A stretch of 64,000 bases of DNA from Armatimonas sp043757465 (GTDB lineage Bacteria; Armatimonadota; Armatimonadia; Armatimonadales; Armatimonadaceae), in assembly GCF_043757465.1 (NCBI RefSeq), contig NZ_JAYVPL010000002.1, positions 1-64,000 of the forward strand, in the 5' to 3' direction. This document shows positions 40,874 through 50,283 of this stretch, piece by piece. The notes below the pieces were generated by a model. The model was not told where the DNA came from. It was given only the letters and a program-made list of their open reading frames with translations, and searched no databases. The stretch's first letter is position 1; the number at the start of each line of letters is the position of its first letter. Position numbers and translations under genes: made by a program.

Positions 40874-43843
40874 ATGAGTACGACTAGTGGGGTTGAGCTA
40901 GCAACACTGTCCCGGGGAAAGCGCCTGCTCTCGGAGGTGCGACGTCAAGAGAAAAAAGGCAGTTTTACGGAGATTTTCTACAGCAGGCTGATGGCGCTCT
41001 CTACGCGCGACGAGAAGCTAAAGATCGAGCTGTTTCGCTTTGTGGATGCGCTCCCCGCGCTAAAATCGCCCGAGTCGGTAGCGCGGCACTTGTTGGAGTA
41101 CTTGGTCCGTCCCGATGTCTCACTGCCGCCGGGCGGGGCACAGCTTCTGATGGGGCTCGCCAGTACGGGGCCCTCACGCTCGCTCCTGCACTTTGCCTCG
41201 CACACGGGGGCAAGACTCATGGCCGGGCGCTTCATCGCAGGGCGTGACGGGGTTGAGGCAGTCAAAGAGATCGAGCGCCTACGCCGCGTCCCAATGACCT
41301 TCACGATGGACTTGCTTGGTGAGGCCGTGACCAGCGAGGTTGAGGCACTGGCCTACCAGAAGAAGTATCTGGATCTGATTGAGGATCTTGCCCGCCTCTC
41401 GCAGGCGTGGCCGGGGATTGATCAGCTTGAAAAGGCTAGCTACGGCCCCCTTCCCAAAGTCAATGTCTCGGTCAAGCTCAGCTCACTCTACTCGCGCTTC
41501 GATCCGATGGCCGCCGATGCCACTGTCAAAGCCGTCAAAGAGCGCCTCCACCCGATTCTCTCGGCGGCAAAAAATCACGGGCTCTTTGTGAACTTCGATA
41601 TGGAGCAGCACGACTTCTGCACGGTCACCAATCGCATCTTCCGTGAAATCTTCACCCAGCCCGAGTTCGCCGACTGGGCCGATGTGGGAATTGTGGTGCA
41701 GGCGTATCTCAAGCGCGCGGAGGCCGATCTCATCGAGCTGCGCAACTGGGTGATAGCGCGTGGTGTTCCGGTGCACGTGCGCCTCGTAAAGGGCGCGTAC
41801 TGGGACTTTGAGACCATTATCGCCGCTCAGCGCCATCATCCCGTGCCCGTCTGGGAGAAAAAAACTCTCACCGATGCGTGCTTTGAGCGCTGCACGGAGT
41901 TTCTTTTAGACAACTGGCAGCACCTGCGGCCTGCGATTGCGAGTCACAACGTGCGCTCTTCCTCAAAAGCCCAAGCGCTCGCCGAGGCAAAAGGTGTCCC
42001 GCCGCGCACGGTTGAGTACCAGGTGCTCTTTGGGATGGGTGAGCCGATAGGCCGTGCCCTCGCCGCACAAGGTGAGCGCGTCCGAACCTATGTCCCCTTT
42101 GGCGAGCTGCTCCCCGGCATGGCCTATCTTGTGCGGCGACTCCTAGAGAACTCGTCCAACGATAGCTTCATTCGCAAGTCCGGCGACCAGAGTGCCGATG
42201 ATGCGCTTTTGGCGGAGCCCAACTCCAGCGCCCTCCCGCCCCCCGCCGAGCGGGGGAGTGATGCGGTTTTTGTTAACAACCCCGAAGTAGACTTTGCGAT
42301 CCCCGAGAACCAAGAAAAAATGCAAGACGCGTTAGATCAGATTCAGAGTGCCCTAGGCTTTACCGTTCCTATTGTGATTAATGGCAAGCGGGAAGAAAGT
42401 GCAAAAGTTATTGAGCGGCGCGACCCGTCGGCGACGGCAGTGATTGTCTCGAAGGCGCATTTTGCCAGCGTCGCTCAGGCGGACGCCGCACTTGCGGCTG
42501 CCAGCGCGGCGTTCCCGAGCTGGCGCGACACCAGCACAAAAGAGCGGGCGGAGCTGCTACGCCGCACTGCGGAGCAGTTTGAAAAACGCCGCTTTGAGAT
42601 CTCCGCCTGGATGGTGCGCGAAGTGGGCAAACCCTGGCGCGAGGCCGACGGCGATGTGGCGGAGGCGATTGATTTTTGCAACTTCTACGCTGCTGAGATG
42701 GAAAGACTCTCGGAGCCGCGCAAGCGCAATCTTCCCGGCGAGTGGAATGAGTATTTCTACGATGCCCGGGGCCCGGCGGTAATTATCGCGCCCTGGAACT
42801 TCCCTCTGGCCATTCTCTGTGGCATGGCCGTGGCCGCGATTGTGGCGGGGAACCCGGTTATTCTTAAGCCCAGCGAGCAGGCCTGCCGTGTGGGCTACTT
42901 TCTGCAAGAGGCACTCGAAGCCGCAGGCTGCCCGGCGGGTGTGAGTAACTTCCTGCCCGGCGACGGCGAAGAGATCGGACCGACTCTGGTGAACGACCCG
43001 CGCGTGGCGGTGATCGCGTTCACCGGAAGCAAAGCCGTCGGGCTGAGCATTATTCGTAGCGCCTCAGAAGTGCGAGCCGGGCAGCGCGAGATCAAGCGCG
43101 TGATCGCGGAGCTGGGCGGCAAGAACGCGATTATTGTGGATGAGGATGCCGACCTCGACGAGGCCGTTGCCGGTGCGCTGGCGTCGGTGGCGGGTTTTGC
43201 CGGACAAAAATGCTCGGCGTGCTCCCGGATTATCGTGATCGGAGATGCCTACGAGCCGTTCTGCCACCGGCTTGGCGAGGCGATGGCGAGCCTGATCGTC
43301 GGTAACGCCGCCGATCCCGCGACCAATGTGCCGCCGGTAGTGGATGCGGACTCACAGGCCCGGATCGAGCGCTACATCGAGATTGGAAAGCAAGAGGGCA
43401 CGCTAATCGGCCAGAAAGCCGTTCCTCCGGAGCTTATTGGCACCGGCTACTACGTCGCGCCCAGTGCGTTTATAGACTGTCCCGCCGATGGTAAGCTCTG
43501 CCAGGAGGAAGTCTTCGGCCCCGTGGTGGCTATTCTCAAGGCCGCCACGCTCGACGAAGCCCTCGCCATTGCCGATGGCACCATCTATGCGCTCACCGGC
43601 GGACTCTACTCGCGCTCCCCGAAGAACATCGAACGCGTCCGTCGGGAGTTTCGTGTGGGCAATCTCTACATCAATCGCAAGATCACCGGCGCGGTCGTGG
43701 ATCGGCAGCCGTTTGGCGGTGCACGGATGTCGGGGGTTGGCAGTAAGGCAGGCGGGCCAGACTACCTCCAGCAGTTCCTTGTCCCCCGCACCATCACCGA
43801 GTCGGTGATGCGCCGTGGGTTCGCCCCCACCGAGGAAGGTTAG
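40874..43843 (+). CDS. putA: Bifunctional proline dehydrogenase / delta-1-pyrroline-5-carboxylate dehydrogenase
   Basis: 989 aa, without the N-terminal DNA-binding domain of E. coli PutA. The proline dehydrogenase barrel (about 20-450) has VNVSVKLSSLYSRFDP and RLVKGAYWDFE; the aldehyde dehydrogenase part (about 490-980) has IIAPWNFPLAILCGM, AFTGSKAVGL, VIAELGGKNAIIVDEDADLD and the catalytic cysteine in GFAGQKCSACSRI. It oxidises proline to glutamate. TAGAAT (40862-40867), 6 nt before ATG 40874, suggests a leaderless mRNA. The linker at about residues 453-465 is encoded by a REP-like GC palindrome. Confidence 0.95.
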   Translation: MSTTSGVELATLSRGKRLLSEVRRQEKKGSFTEIFYSRLMALSTRDEKLKIELFRFVDALPALKSPESVARHLLEYLVRPDVSLPPGGAQLLMGLASTGPSRSLLHFASHTGARLMAGRFIAGRDGVEAVKEIERLRRVPMTFTMDLLGEAVTSEVEALAYQKKYLDLIEDLARLSQAWPGIDQLEKASYGPLPKVNVSVKLSSLYSRFDPMAADATVKAVKERLHPILSAAKNHGLFVNFDMEQHDFCTVTNRIFREIFTQPEFADWADVGIVVQAYLKRAEADLIELRNWVIARGVPVHVRLVKGAYWDFETIIAAQRHHPVPVWEKKTLTDACFERCTEFLLDNWQHLRPAIASHNVRSSSKAQALAEAKGVPPRTVEYQVLFGMGEPIGRALAAQGERVRTYVPFGELLPGMAYLVRRLLENSSNDSFIRKSGDQSADDALLAEPNSSALPPPAERGSDAVFVNNPEVDFAIPENQEKMQDALDQIQSALGFTVPIVINGKREESAKVIERRDPSATAVIVSKAHFASVAQADAALAAASAAFPSWRDTSTKERAELLRRTAEQFEKRRFEISAWMVREVGKPWREADGDVAEAIDFCNFYAAEMERLSEPRKRNLPGEWNEYFYDARGPAVIIAPWNFPLAILCGMAVAAIVAGNPVILKPSEQACRVGYFLQEALEAAGCPAGVSNFLPGDGEEIGPTLVNDPRVAVIAFTGSKAVGLSIIRSASEVRAGQREIKRVIAELGGKNAIIVDEDADLDEAVAGALASVAGFAGQKCSACSRIIVIGDAYEPFCHRLGEAMASLIVGNAADPATNVPPVVDADSQARIERYIEIGKQEGTLIGQKAVPPELIGTGYYVAPSAFIDCPADGKLCQEEVFGPVVAILKAATLDEALAIADGTIYALTGGLYSRSPKNIERVRREFRVGNLYINRKITGAVVDRQPFGGARMSGVGSKAGGPDYLQQFLVPRTITESVMRRGFAPTEEG
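42230..42258. repeat. REP-like GC palindrome inside putA linker
   Basis: CTCCCGCCCCCCGCCGAGCG followed by GGGGAG; the CCCCGC-cga-GCGGGG core (42241-42255) is perfect. It encodes SALPPPAERGS between the two enzyme domains and resembles the intergenic palindromes at 11223 and 62500. Confidence 0.5.
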
Positions 43844-43963
43844 CTAACGCGAGGAGCGCTCTGTTGCCGGAAGGAAGCAGAGCGTCAGCCCAATCAGAAC
43901 GAGATCAACGACGAGCGCTAAGCTGTTCCGAAAAGAGAAAGTTGGTGGTGTTATCGTTTGCAT
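43844..43963 (-). CDS. Possible 39-aa single-helix protein
   Basis: ATG 43963 to TAG 43844 encodes MQTITPPTFSFRNSLALV, a hydrophobic helix (LALVVDLVLIGLTLCFL) and a basic end (PATERSSR). There is no clear promoter or ribosome-binding site, and the 3' part contains a hairpin (CGCTCTG at 43857 with CAGAGCG at 43878). It could be a remnant. Confidence 0.25.
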   Translation of the reverse strand: MQTITPPTFSFRNSLALVVDLVLIGLTLCFLPATERSSR

Positions 43964-44059
43964 CGAATTAGATTGAATCATGGTACTGCGTTCTTGTATG
44001 CAAGTTCAGTGCCATCCGTTTCCATTTTATTCTTGGCTACAGTGCGGCTGATTTTCAGA

Positions 44060-44480
44060 CTAAGAACCCACTGTTTTTTCGATGCGACGATCCGGGATGA
44101 GCCACATCACCGCCACAGCGTAGATCACCACCGAGATAATCCCCTTGATGTCTTTGCCAATTGCCTTCGCTAGGTGTGAATCGTTGCCCTGCGCCACGGG
44201 CCGCGCTGCAAAGTGGTTCTCCCCCATCCAGCCCGTCGCAAACGAGACCAGTGAGAGCCAGAAGAGCAAGTGGAGATTGGCCCAGAGCACACGCCCGTCT
44301 ACGTGCCGCGTTGCTTGCAGCAGATGATGGTGGTTGTTTCAGTAGATTCCCAGAAACACAAAGCTCAGCGCATAGCTGAGAAACTTGTCTTTGAGTGCAA
44401 AAAGCGTCGCCCAGTCCGCCCCGTGCGGCACTTTCAGCTCCAGCACCATCACTAAACGCTTCCAGTCGGCCCTTGGTCAT
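44060..44480 (-). pseudogene. TMEM175 (DUF1211) channel pseudogene
   Basis: ATG 44480 begins MTKGRLEAFSDG, the start signature of TMEM175-type potassium channels, then a small deletion shifts the frame. The next frame gives VMVLELKVPHGADWATLF, KDKFLSYALSFVFLGIY and then a TGA (44341-44339) where the family has tryptophan before NNHHHLLQA. Reading continues through RVLWANLHLLFWLSLVSFAT and GWMGENHFAA, then skips about 25 residues before LAKAIGKDIKGIISVVIYAV. So a frameshift, a nonsense change and an internal deletion are all present. A TAAACT hexamer (minus 44492-44487), 6 nt before the start, is still intact. Confidence 0.75.
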
Positions 44481-44670
44481 GGGGAGAGTTTACCGCACAG
44501 AGTCCTCATACCGTCCCAAGGAAGCGCTGTGACATGCCGGTCTTCGGCATAGTGCTCATCGCTAGAGAAGCATGATCTTGCTAAGCTCCGCTTGGACGAG
44601 TTTTAACCAGAAGGAACGCTCGACATGAAAGGAGATTACTTGACAGACTCGTTCAGCGTACCAACAAGCC

Positions 44671-44937
44671 TCATCCTGCACTGCCCACGTAACCTGCTAC
44701 CGGGGAACCAATACGAAGTGTATAAAAACGTCCTTGTGGATGCCGTTGACGCAACTTAAAAAGAGTTTCGCTATGCTTATCGCCCACTTCCCAGTCCTTT
44801 GAAAAGATGTCAATGCTAAGGTACTTGCCATTAGACTGTGGCTCTAGCAGGCTCTGAATCTGTTCCGCATAGATTTGTTGCCCTCTTTGACTCACTTCCG
44901 TAGCGGTGAGCGATTTGGTTTCAAGTGTCGTGCTCAT
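44671..44937 (-). CDS. Small conserved hypothetical protein
   Basis: 88 aa. VSQRGQQIYAEQIQSLLEPQ, NGKYLSIDIFSKDWEVGD and GRFYTLRIGSPVAGYVGSAG match a family of short proteins with the pattern G..IY...L...LEP.h.GKflvIDi....y...RiG, frequent in Cyanobacteria beside small retropepsin-like proteins. No such partner lies next to it here. Function unknown. TAGAAT lies 9 nt before ATG 44937. Confidence 0.6.
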   Translation of the reverse strand: MSTTLETKSLTATEVSQRGQQIYAEQIQSLLEPQSNGKYLSIDIFSKDWEVGDKHSETLFKLRQRHPQGRFYTLRIGSPVAGYVGSAG

Positions 44938-44963
44938 GGTGAGGCTATTCTACCGGAAAATCC

Positions 44964-47345
44964 CTACTGCCTCAACGTCAGCTCGGTGGCACCCGCGCCG
45001 CCGAAGTCGGGGTGGGCCAGGGCGACGGATTGCACACGGTTGTCGGTTTTGAGGGTCTCCCAGATGGCTTTTCGGAGTGCGCCCGTGCCCTTGCCGTGAA
45101 CAATACGCACGTTGAGCAGCCCGGCGGCGTAGGCATCATCGAGCCATTTATCCACCCGGGGCAGAGCGGCGTTGGCGCGCAGCCCAATCACGGTGAGCTC
45201 GTGGGAAACGTCCATGGCCTTGCTCATCGCGAGTGCGCTGGCATTACTGGTGCTCTTGATCTCTGGCGTGGTTACGGCGGCGATCTCGGTGCCATTGAGT
45301 GTGCGAAGGGCGGAGAGAGGAACGGTGACTCGCATCGCCCCGACCTGAACCTGCACTTCTTTGCCAACGGAGTCGGCCAAGACGTTGCCGATAGCGTTGC
45401 CCAGTGAGGTCACACGGACACGCTCACCGCGTTTCAGAACCGTCGGGATCGGGGCCTCATCGAAGGGAAGCGGATCTTTCTCGTAGCCGATCTCCCCGAT
45501 CAGCTCGTCGGTGGTGTCCTTCATTTTCTTGCGCGTGGACTGGGTTTTCCGGCCCTCTTTTCCCATCCGCCGCAGCTCCCCGATCAGATTATCCATCTTC
45601 TCGGTCTTCTGGCGGATCACGGCGCGGGCCTCTTCAGTGGCGCGCTCTTTGGCCTCACGGCGCAGGCTCTCTAAGTCGCGGAGGCGCTCCTCGTACTTGA
45701 GCTTCATCACATCGAGCTCTTTACGAAGCTTCTGGGCGTTCTGGCGCTCGTTATCGGCGCTGCGCTTGGCACTCTCTAGGCGAGACATAATCGTGGCGGC
45801 ATCGGCACCCGCACGCGATTGGTTCTCGATTGCCGCGTCCACCACACGCGGCGGCATCCCGAGGCGTCGGGCGATGTGAAATGCATTCGACGAGCCCGGG
45901 ACGCCCTGTAAGATACGATACGTGGGCCGGAGGGTCTCTAAATCAAACTCCACGGCGGCGTTGTCTATTCCATCACGGCTGTAGGCAAACTCTTTAAGCT
46001 CGCCGTAGTGTGTGGTGGCGATCACCCGTGCATTGTGCGCCAGTAAGTCGCCCAGAATCGCCTTGGCAAGTGCAGCCCCCTCGCCGGGATCGGTTCCAGA
46101 CCCCACTTCATCCAGTAGAACCAGCGCTTGTGTCCCCAGTGACTTTAAGATCGTGACAATATTGCGAATGTGTGCGGAGAAAGTTGAGAGGCTATGCGTG
46201 ATAGACTGCTCATCACCAATATCGGCAAAGATTTGAGTGAAGTGTGCGAGCTCGGCGTGGCTAGCGGGAACGTGTAGCCCCGACTGCGCCATGAGCGTGA
46301 ACAAACCAACGGTTTTGAGCGTGACGGTTTTACCACCCGTGTTGGGCCCGGTAATCAAGAGCGCTTTCGTGTGCTCATCACCCAGATGGACATTGATCGG
46401 GACGGCGATTTCGGGATCAAGCAGAGGGTGGCGGGCCTCTTCGAGCACGACTCTGCCCACCTGATTGAGCTTCGGAGCAACACACTGAAAGTCATCGGCG
46501 AGCTTCGCTTTTGCGCTCGCGAGATCCAGCCCCGCGACGATCTCCACGGAGCTGTGGAGCTTGTCCCCAAGGCGCTTGACGCTCTCGGTGAGCTTTTGAA
46601 GGACTTTCTCGATCTCACGTTGCTCCAGCGCTTCGAGCTGCCGCAGCTCATTATTGAGTTCCACCACGATCAACGGCTCGATAAATACCGTCGCGCCCGT
46701 GCCAGATTGGTCGTGGACGATGCCGGGAACATGGCGCTTGAACTCGGATTTCACGGGAAGGCAGCGTCGGCCATCGCGCAGAACTACGGTCGGGTCCATG
46801 AGCATCCCACGCGTCACCGAGGAGTTGAGCACGGCATTGAGCTTCTCCTCGACGCGTCTGTGGGTCACGCGCACTTTTGCCCGCGCCGATGCCAGCGCGG
46901 GCGATGCGGAGTCTAAGACATCGCCGCTTCTTCCAATACACAGCTCGATCTGCGCCAGAAGCGGGGGGAACTCCTGAATCCCCTGCGCTCGGTCCGAGAG
47001 TAGCGGTGCTTTCTCGGCGTGGCGCACTAAAAAGTTCTTGAGTTTGGTCGCTCCCATTAGTGTAGAGACGAGCGTGAGAAACTCATGGGGCGTAAGACTC
47101 TGCCCCACATCGGCGTGGGCGAGCGAGCGGCGGATATCGTGAATACCACCCAGAGGAAACGGCCCGTGCGCCTCAGTGACTTTGCGCGCCTCGGTGGTCT
47201 CTTGCTGCCACTCTAAAATAAACGCAAACAGCGGCGTCGGGGCCAGCTCCCGCGCCCGCTCGCCGCCCAGCGAACACGCCGTCCGCTCTGCCAGAAGCTT
47301 TCGCACCGCGTCAAACTCTAAAACCCGTAGGGAATGGTCATCCAT
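44964..47345 (-). CDS. mutS2: Endonuclease MutS2
   Basis: 793 aa. A MutS-like core and ATPase has the Walker A loop ITGPNTGGKTVTLKT and the LLDEVGSGTDPGEG Walker B, followed by a long charged coiled coil (about 500-620, with RDLESLRREAKERATEEARA) and a C-terminal Smr domain (about 710-790) with VIGLRANAALPRVDKWLDDA and VRIVHGKGTGALR. MutS2 acts on recombination intermediates and, in some bacteria, rescues collided ribosomes. It lies 3' to a broken small gene. Length is that of the family. Confidence 0.93.
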   Translation of the reverse strand: MDDHSLRVLEFDAVRKLLAERTACSLGGERARELAPTPLFAFILEWQQETTEARKVTEAHGPFPLGGIHDIRRSLAHADVGQSLTPHEFLTLVSTLMGATKLKNFLVRHAEKAPLLSDRAQGIQEFPPLLAQIELCIGRSGDVLDSASPALASARAKVRVTHRRVEEKLNAVLNSSVTRGMLMDPTVVLRDGRRCLPVKSEFKRHVPGIVHDQSGTGATVFIEPLIVVELNNELRQLEALEQREIEKVLQKLTESVKRLGDKLHSSVEIVAGLDLASAKAKLADDFQCVAPKLNQVGRVVLEEARHPLLDPEIAVPINVHLGDEHTKALLITGPNTGGKTVTLKTVGLFTLMAQSGLHVPASHAELAHFTQIFADIGDEQSITHSLSTFSAHIRNIVTILKSLGTQALVLLDEVGSGTDPGEGAALAKAILGDLLAHNARVIATTHYGELKEFAYSRDGIDNAAVEFDLETLRPTYRILQGVPGSSNAFHIARRLGMPPRVVDAAIENQSRAGADAATIMSRLESAKRSADNERQNAQKLRKELDVMKLKYEERLRDLESLRREAKERATEEARAVIRQKTEKMDNLIGELRRMGKEGRKTQSTRKKMKDTTDELIGEIGYEKDPLPFDEAPIPTVLKRGERVRVTSLGNAIGNVLADSVGKEVQVQVGAMRVTVPLSALRTLNGTEIAAVTTPEIKSTSNASALAMSKAMDVSHELTVIGLRANAALPRVDKWLDDAYAAGLLNVRIVHGKGTGALRKAIWETLKTDNRVQSVALAHPDFGGAGATELTLRQ

Positions 47346-47378
47346 AACAAACTCGTATCGCTCCAGTGAGTGGTGCCG

Positions 47379-47609
47379 CTAAAGAGGCTCTAGGTTAACG
47401 ACTTCAAAATGGCGCTCTTTGTCTTCCCAGAGGCCGCGTGCTAGGTAGAGTTCGTACTCTTCCACGGCTCCATCGGCAAGGCGAAAGCGATCCTGCCCGA
47501 TCAAGCTGGTGGAGGGTGAGCATCAAAATGTGGGGTGCAGCTCTTCGTAGAGACGATCTGCTTTGTAAGTATCCAGGCTCGGGGCGAGGGCAGGCGTGAG
47601 TAGGATCAT
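47379..47609 (-). pseudogene. Small gene with an in-frame TGA
   Basis: From ATG 47609 (TACAAT 6 nt upstream in CGATACAAT) the frame reads MILLTPALAPSLDTYKADRL then YEELHPTF, hits TGA at 47525-47523, and continues in the same frame for 47 codons (ADGAVEEYELYLARGLWEDK, RHFEVVNLEPL) to TAG 47381-47379. Both halves look like coding sequence. It could be a recent nonsense mutation or two small proteins; an overlapping ATG at the TGA opens a different frame. No family recognised. Confidence 0.45.
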
Positions 47610-47705
47610 GGCATTATTGTATCGTTTATCTCCTTTGTTGTGAACGGAAGCGCTATTTGTCGTCACAGACGCGCTATTTTTCCTGCCTGCAACCTCAAAC
47701 AGAGC

Positions 47706-48533
47706 CTAGTGGCAGGGGCGCTCGCTGGCCGCAGCAGTGCTCCCGAGTTCGTCGTTGGTGCTGCCAAGGTCATCGCTACGACCGGCAGTGAGGCGGGACC
47801 ACTGCGGCGTCGGACGACCCTCCTTACCGGATAGAGGCGCACTCCCATCCTCCATGAGCCGGTACGAGTTGCTGTGGGGGCCGTAGATTACCGGCCAGCC
47901 CTCGGGCGAGTCCTCCCAATGTTCCTGTCGGCCATAGACAGTCATGTCGAGCATCCCGAAGCTGCCGTTCATCACCTCGCACCCCCGGGCAGTCGTCCAG
48001 TACGTCTCAAACACGCGCTCCCCCTCACGCAGGTAGCACACCTTCATACCGAAATGGCGCCCAGCGATCAGGCGCTCCTGAGACTCCTCGGGCACGGAGT
48101 ACCACGGCATATCCCAGTCCATGAACGCACGGTAGCGGTTGCTCTCATTAAAAGGCCCCTCGCAGAAGACAGCGTAGGTGACATCACGCGCGTGCAGGTA
48201 CGCCAGCTCCCGTACCTGGCCGGAGTTGAAGGTGCAGCCTTCGCACTGCTTGGCGGCGGGTTGGTTCGTGTGCCACATGTGGTACGACGCGAACAGCTGG
48301 GAGCGGCCCTCGAACGCGTCGAGCAGTGACAGGGTGCCCGTCGCTCCTACGAGCAGTGTGGTGGGATCTACCTCGACCATCGGGAGCCGACGGCGCGTGG
48401 CGGCGATAGCATCTCCCTCACGGGTATGGGCCTTCTCTCGGATTCGTAGCGGGGCGAGCTGGGCGTTCCAGGTCTCCCGATCAACAATAACGGGCGTTGC
48501 ATTAAAGGGGGAAATGATTTGTGTTTTAGACAT
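47706..48533 (-). CDS. DUF899 (thioredoxin-like) family protein
   Basis: 275 aa. LPMVEVDPTTLLVGATGTLS, LLDAFEGRSQLFASYHM, CEGCTFNSGQVRELAYLHAR and the RYRAFMDWDMPWYSV block are typical of DUF899, a thioredoxin-fold family whose CxxC here is CEGC. Cytosolic; the reaction is unknown. A AAGGAA site lies 7 nt upstream of ATG 48533. The C terminus (about 235-275) is serine/glycine-rich and not conserved. Confidence 0.8.
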   Translation of the reverse strand: MSKTQIISPFNATPVIVDRETWNAQLAPLRIREKAHTREGDAIAATRRRLPMVEVDPTTLLVGATGTLSLLDAFEGRSQLFASYHMWHTNQPAAKQCEGCTFNSGQVRELAYLHARDVTYAVFCEGPFNESNRYRAFMDWDMPWYSVPEESQERLIAGRHFGMKVCYLREGERVFETYWTTARGCEVMNGSFGMLDMTVYGRQEHWEDSPEGWPVIYGPHSNSYRLMEDGSAPLSGKEGRPTPQWSRLTAGRSDDLGSTNDELGSTAAASERPCH

Positions 48534-48634
48534 GTTGGTTCCTTGTTTTGAGGGTACTCAGACCAATGTTTTATACCCGGAAAAATGAAGAGTCCTGACT
48601 TGCAGAGGCGGGGTACGGTGGGCATAATGGCCGC

Positions 48635-49519
48635 ATGCCAAAGACATGGATCGTAGCCGCCGAGGGAAAGGCGGATTTTAAGACAGTGCAGGCGGCGCTG
48701 GAGGCAGTGCCCGAGGGAAACGCGGAGCCGATACTGATTCGGATTCGCCCTGGCATTTATAAAGAGCTTCTGACGCTACACAAGAGCAAGCGCCATGTTA
48801 CGCTTCGGGGCGAGTCGGCGGAGAAGACAATTCTCACGTTTGACCGGAGCGCACGGACGCTAGACCCGAGTGGCAAGCCCTACGGCACGGGCAACTCGGC
48901 CAGCACGACACTCTCCGGCGACGACTTCCGCGCCGAGAATCTCACGTTTGCAAACTCCGCAGGCCGAGGCCGCGATGTCGGGCAGGCGGTGGCGGTCAAG
49001 ACCCAAGGCGACCGGATGATCTTTGAGAGGTGCCGCTTTCTGGGCTGGCAGGACACGCTCTACGCCAATGGTAGCGGGCACCAGCGTTTCACCGACTGCA
49101 TGATCGAGGGCGATGTGGACTTTATCTTCGGCCACGCGGCCGCCCTTTTCGAGCGATGCAAGATCGTCAGCAAGGGCGAGGGCTATATCACGGCGCAGGC
49201 ACGCGACACGCAGACAGAGCCGGGCGGCTATCTTTTTTGGCGCTGCGAGCTGACGTCAACGCCCGACGTCCCACCCGGAAAAGTGTACCTAGGCCGCCCG
49301 TGGCGCGACTTTGCCCGCGTGCTCTTCTGGGAGTGCAGGCTCGGCCCGCAGATTAGGCCCGTCGGTTGGCACAACTGGGACAAGCCCGATCGCGAAAAAA
49401 CGACACTCTTCGCCGAGTGTAATAACGTGGGGCCGGGCGCAGAAAAGAAAGAGCGGGTGGCGTGGAGCAAGCAGCTCACGCTCAAAGAGGCACAAGCGCT
49501 TCGCCGCGAGCTCCACTAG
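48635..49519 (+). CDS. Pectinesterase-family protein
   Basis: 294 aa right-handed beta-helix. Family motifs in order: GQAVAVKTQGDRMIFERC, GWQDTLYAN, DFIFGHAAALFE with the catalytic aspartates, and YLGRPWRDFARVLFWEC with the catalytic arginine. It demethylates pectin. No signal peptide is visible, unlike most secreted enzymes, so it may act inside the cell or be exported differently. CATAAT (48623-48628) is 6 nt before ATG 48635. Confidence 0.9.
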   Translation: MPKTWIVAAEGKADFKTVQAALEAVPEGNAEPILIRIRPGIYKELLTLHKSKRHVTLRGESAEKTILTFDRSARTLDPSGKPYGTGNSASTTLSGDDFRAENLTFANSAGRGRDVGQAVAVKTQGDRMIFERCRFLGWQDTLYANGSGHQRFTDCMIEGDVDFIFGHAAALFERCKIVSKGEGYITAQARDTQTEPGGYLFWRCELTSTPDVPPGKVYLGRPWRDFARVLFWECRLGPQIRPVGWHNWDKPDREKTTLFAECNNVGPGAEKKERVAWSKQLTLKEAQALRRELH

Positions 49520-49521
49520 CT

Positions 49522-50160
49522 TTATTTTCCTGAGAGTCGGCGGCGCTCAAAGAGCAGGTAGCCGATCAGAGCCGGATCGGAGCCGGTCATGGCACCGAGG
49601 CGCTCTAGTGTCCGGGAAAAAGAGCGCTCGTTTTGTTCGCCCCCTGTGCCGCCTAGCTTGTCCATAGCCTCCTCGACAATCGTGAGCGCCTCTCGCATGT
49701 AGCGCCCCTTGCCCGAGGCCATGGTTCGGTACTCAAAACCGCTCCAGAGCCGGTTGAGCTGATCGTAGACATCGTCCCAGGTTGCGGTATCGGCGGCGTG
49801 GGTCGGGTTTGCCGCAAGGCGATCTTGCTGCTGCTGCTGCATTTTGAGAAGTGCGACTTCCCCTAGCTTAATCGCATTCCATGCTTCAATAGACGGTGAG
49901 TCGAGAACGCGCAGCTTCAGCTCCCGGTTGCCACTGACATGGCGCAATGCTTGCTCGATCTTGAGCTGCGATTCATTCGACTTAAGCGTCCCCGAGAGGA
50001 GGCCATCGGTGCTGTTCAGCCCAATCGCAAAGCTATTGTCTTCCCAGGCAATGGGCACGCTCGCATCCAGTGCACGGTACATTCCAGGGGCCACCGCCGC
50101 CTGTTTCGCCAGTTCGACGACTTTAGTCCAAACGGACCTCATTTCAGCTTGATCTGCCAT
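49522..50160 (-). CDS. Hypothetical protein with DnaA-N-like start
   Basis: 212 aa from ATG 50160. Residues 1-90 (MRSVWTKVVELAKQAAVAPG, MYRALDASVPIAWEDNSFAI, GTLKSNESQLKIEQAL) resemble the DnaA N-terminal fold (W..V......P......W...L...vp....). The second half is helical, with a Q-run and LNRLWSGFEYRTMASGKGRY. The resemblance is weak. It faces away from the mannose-1-phosphate gene. Confidence 0.45.
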   Translation of the reverse strand: MADQAEMRSVWTKVVELAKQAAVAPGMYRALDASVPIAWEDNSFAIGLNSTDGLLSGTLKSNESQLKIEQALRHVSGNRELKLRVLDSPSIEAWNAIKLGEVALLKMQQQQQDRLAANPTHAADTATWDDVYDQLNRLWSGFEYRTMASGKGRYMREALTIVEEAMDKLGGTGGEQNERSFSRTLERLGAMTGSDPALIGYLLFERRRLSGK

Positions 50161-50283
50161 AGCACCTTTACGATACCACAAAAATAGATTTCCCTGCACA
50201 TGCACTCAAAGTGTGCTCAGTAAAGCCTGAGCGAGAGGAATTTGTTGCCTCGTTCTCACACCAAAACGCGGTACAATATGCCC

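Noticed and set aside
43857..43884. Terminator after putA
   Set aside because: CGCTCTG/CAGAGCG can pair, but there is no T-run and the loop is 14 nt, so I did not call it a terminator.
44625..44759. 44-aa plus-strand frame with an AAGGAA site
   Set aside because: It overlaps the 3' end of the conserved minus-strand gene at 44671 and resembles no known protein.
47523..47525. Selenocysteine at the in-frame TGA of the small gene
   Set aside because: No SECIS-like stem-loop is apparent after the TGA and no selenoprotein genes are in the window; a nonsense mutation is simpler.
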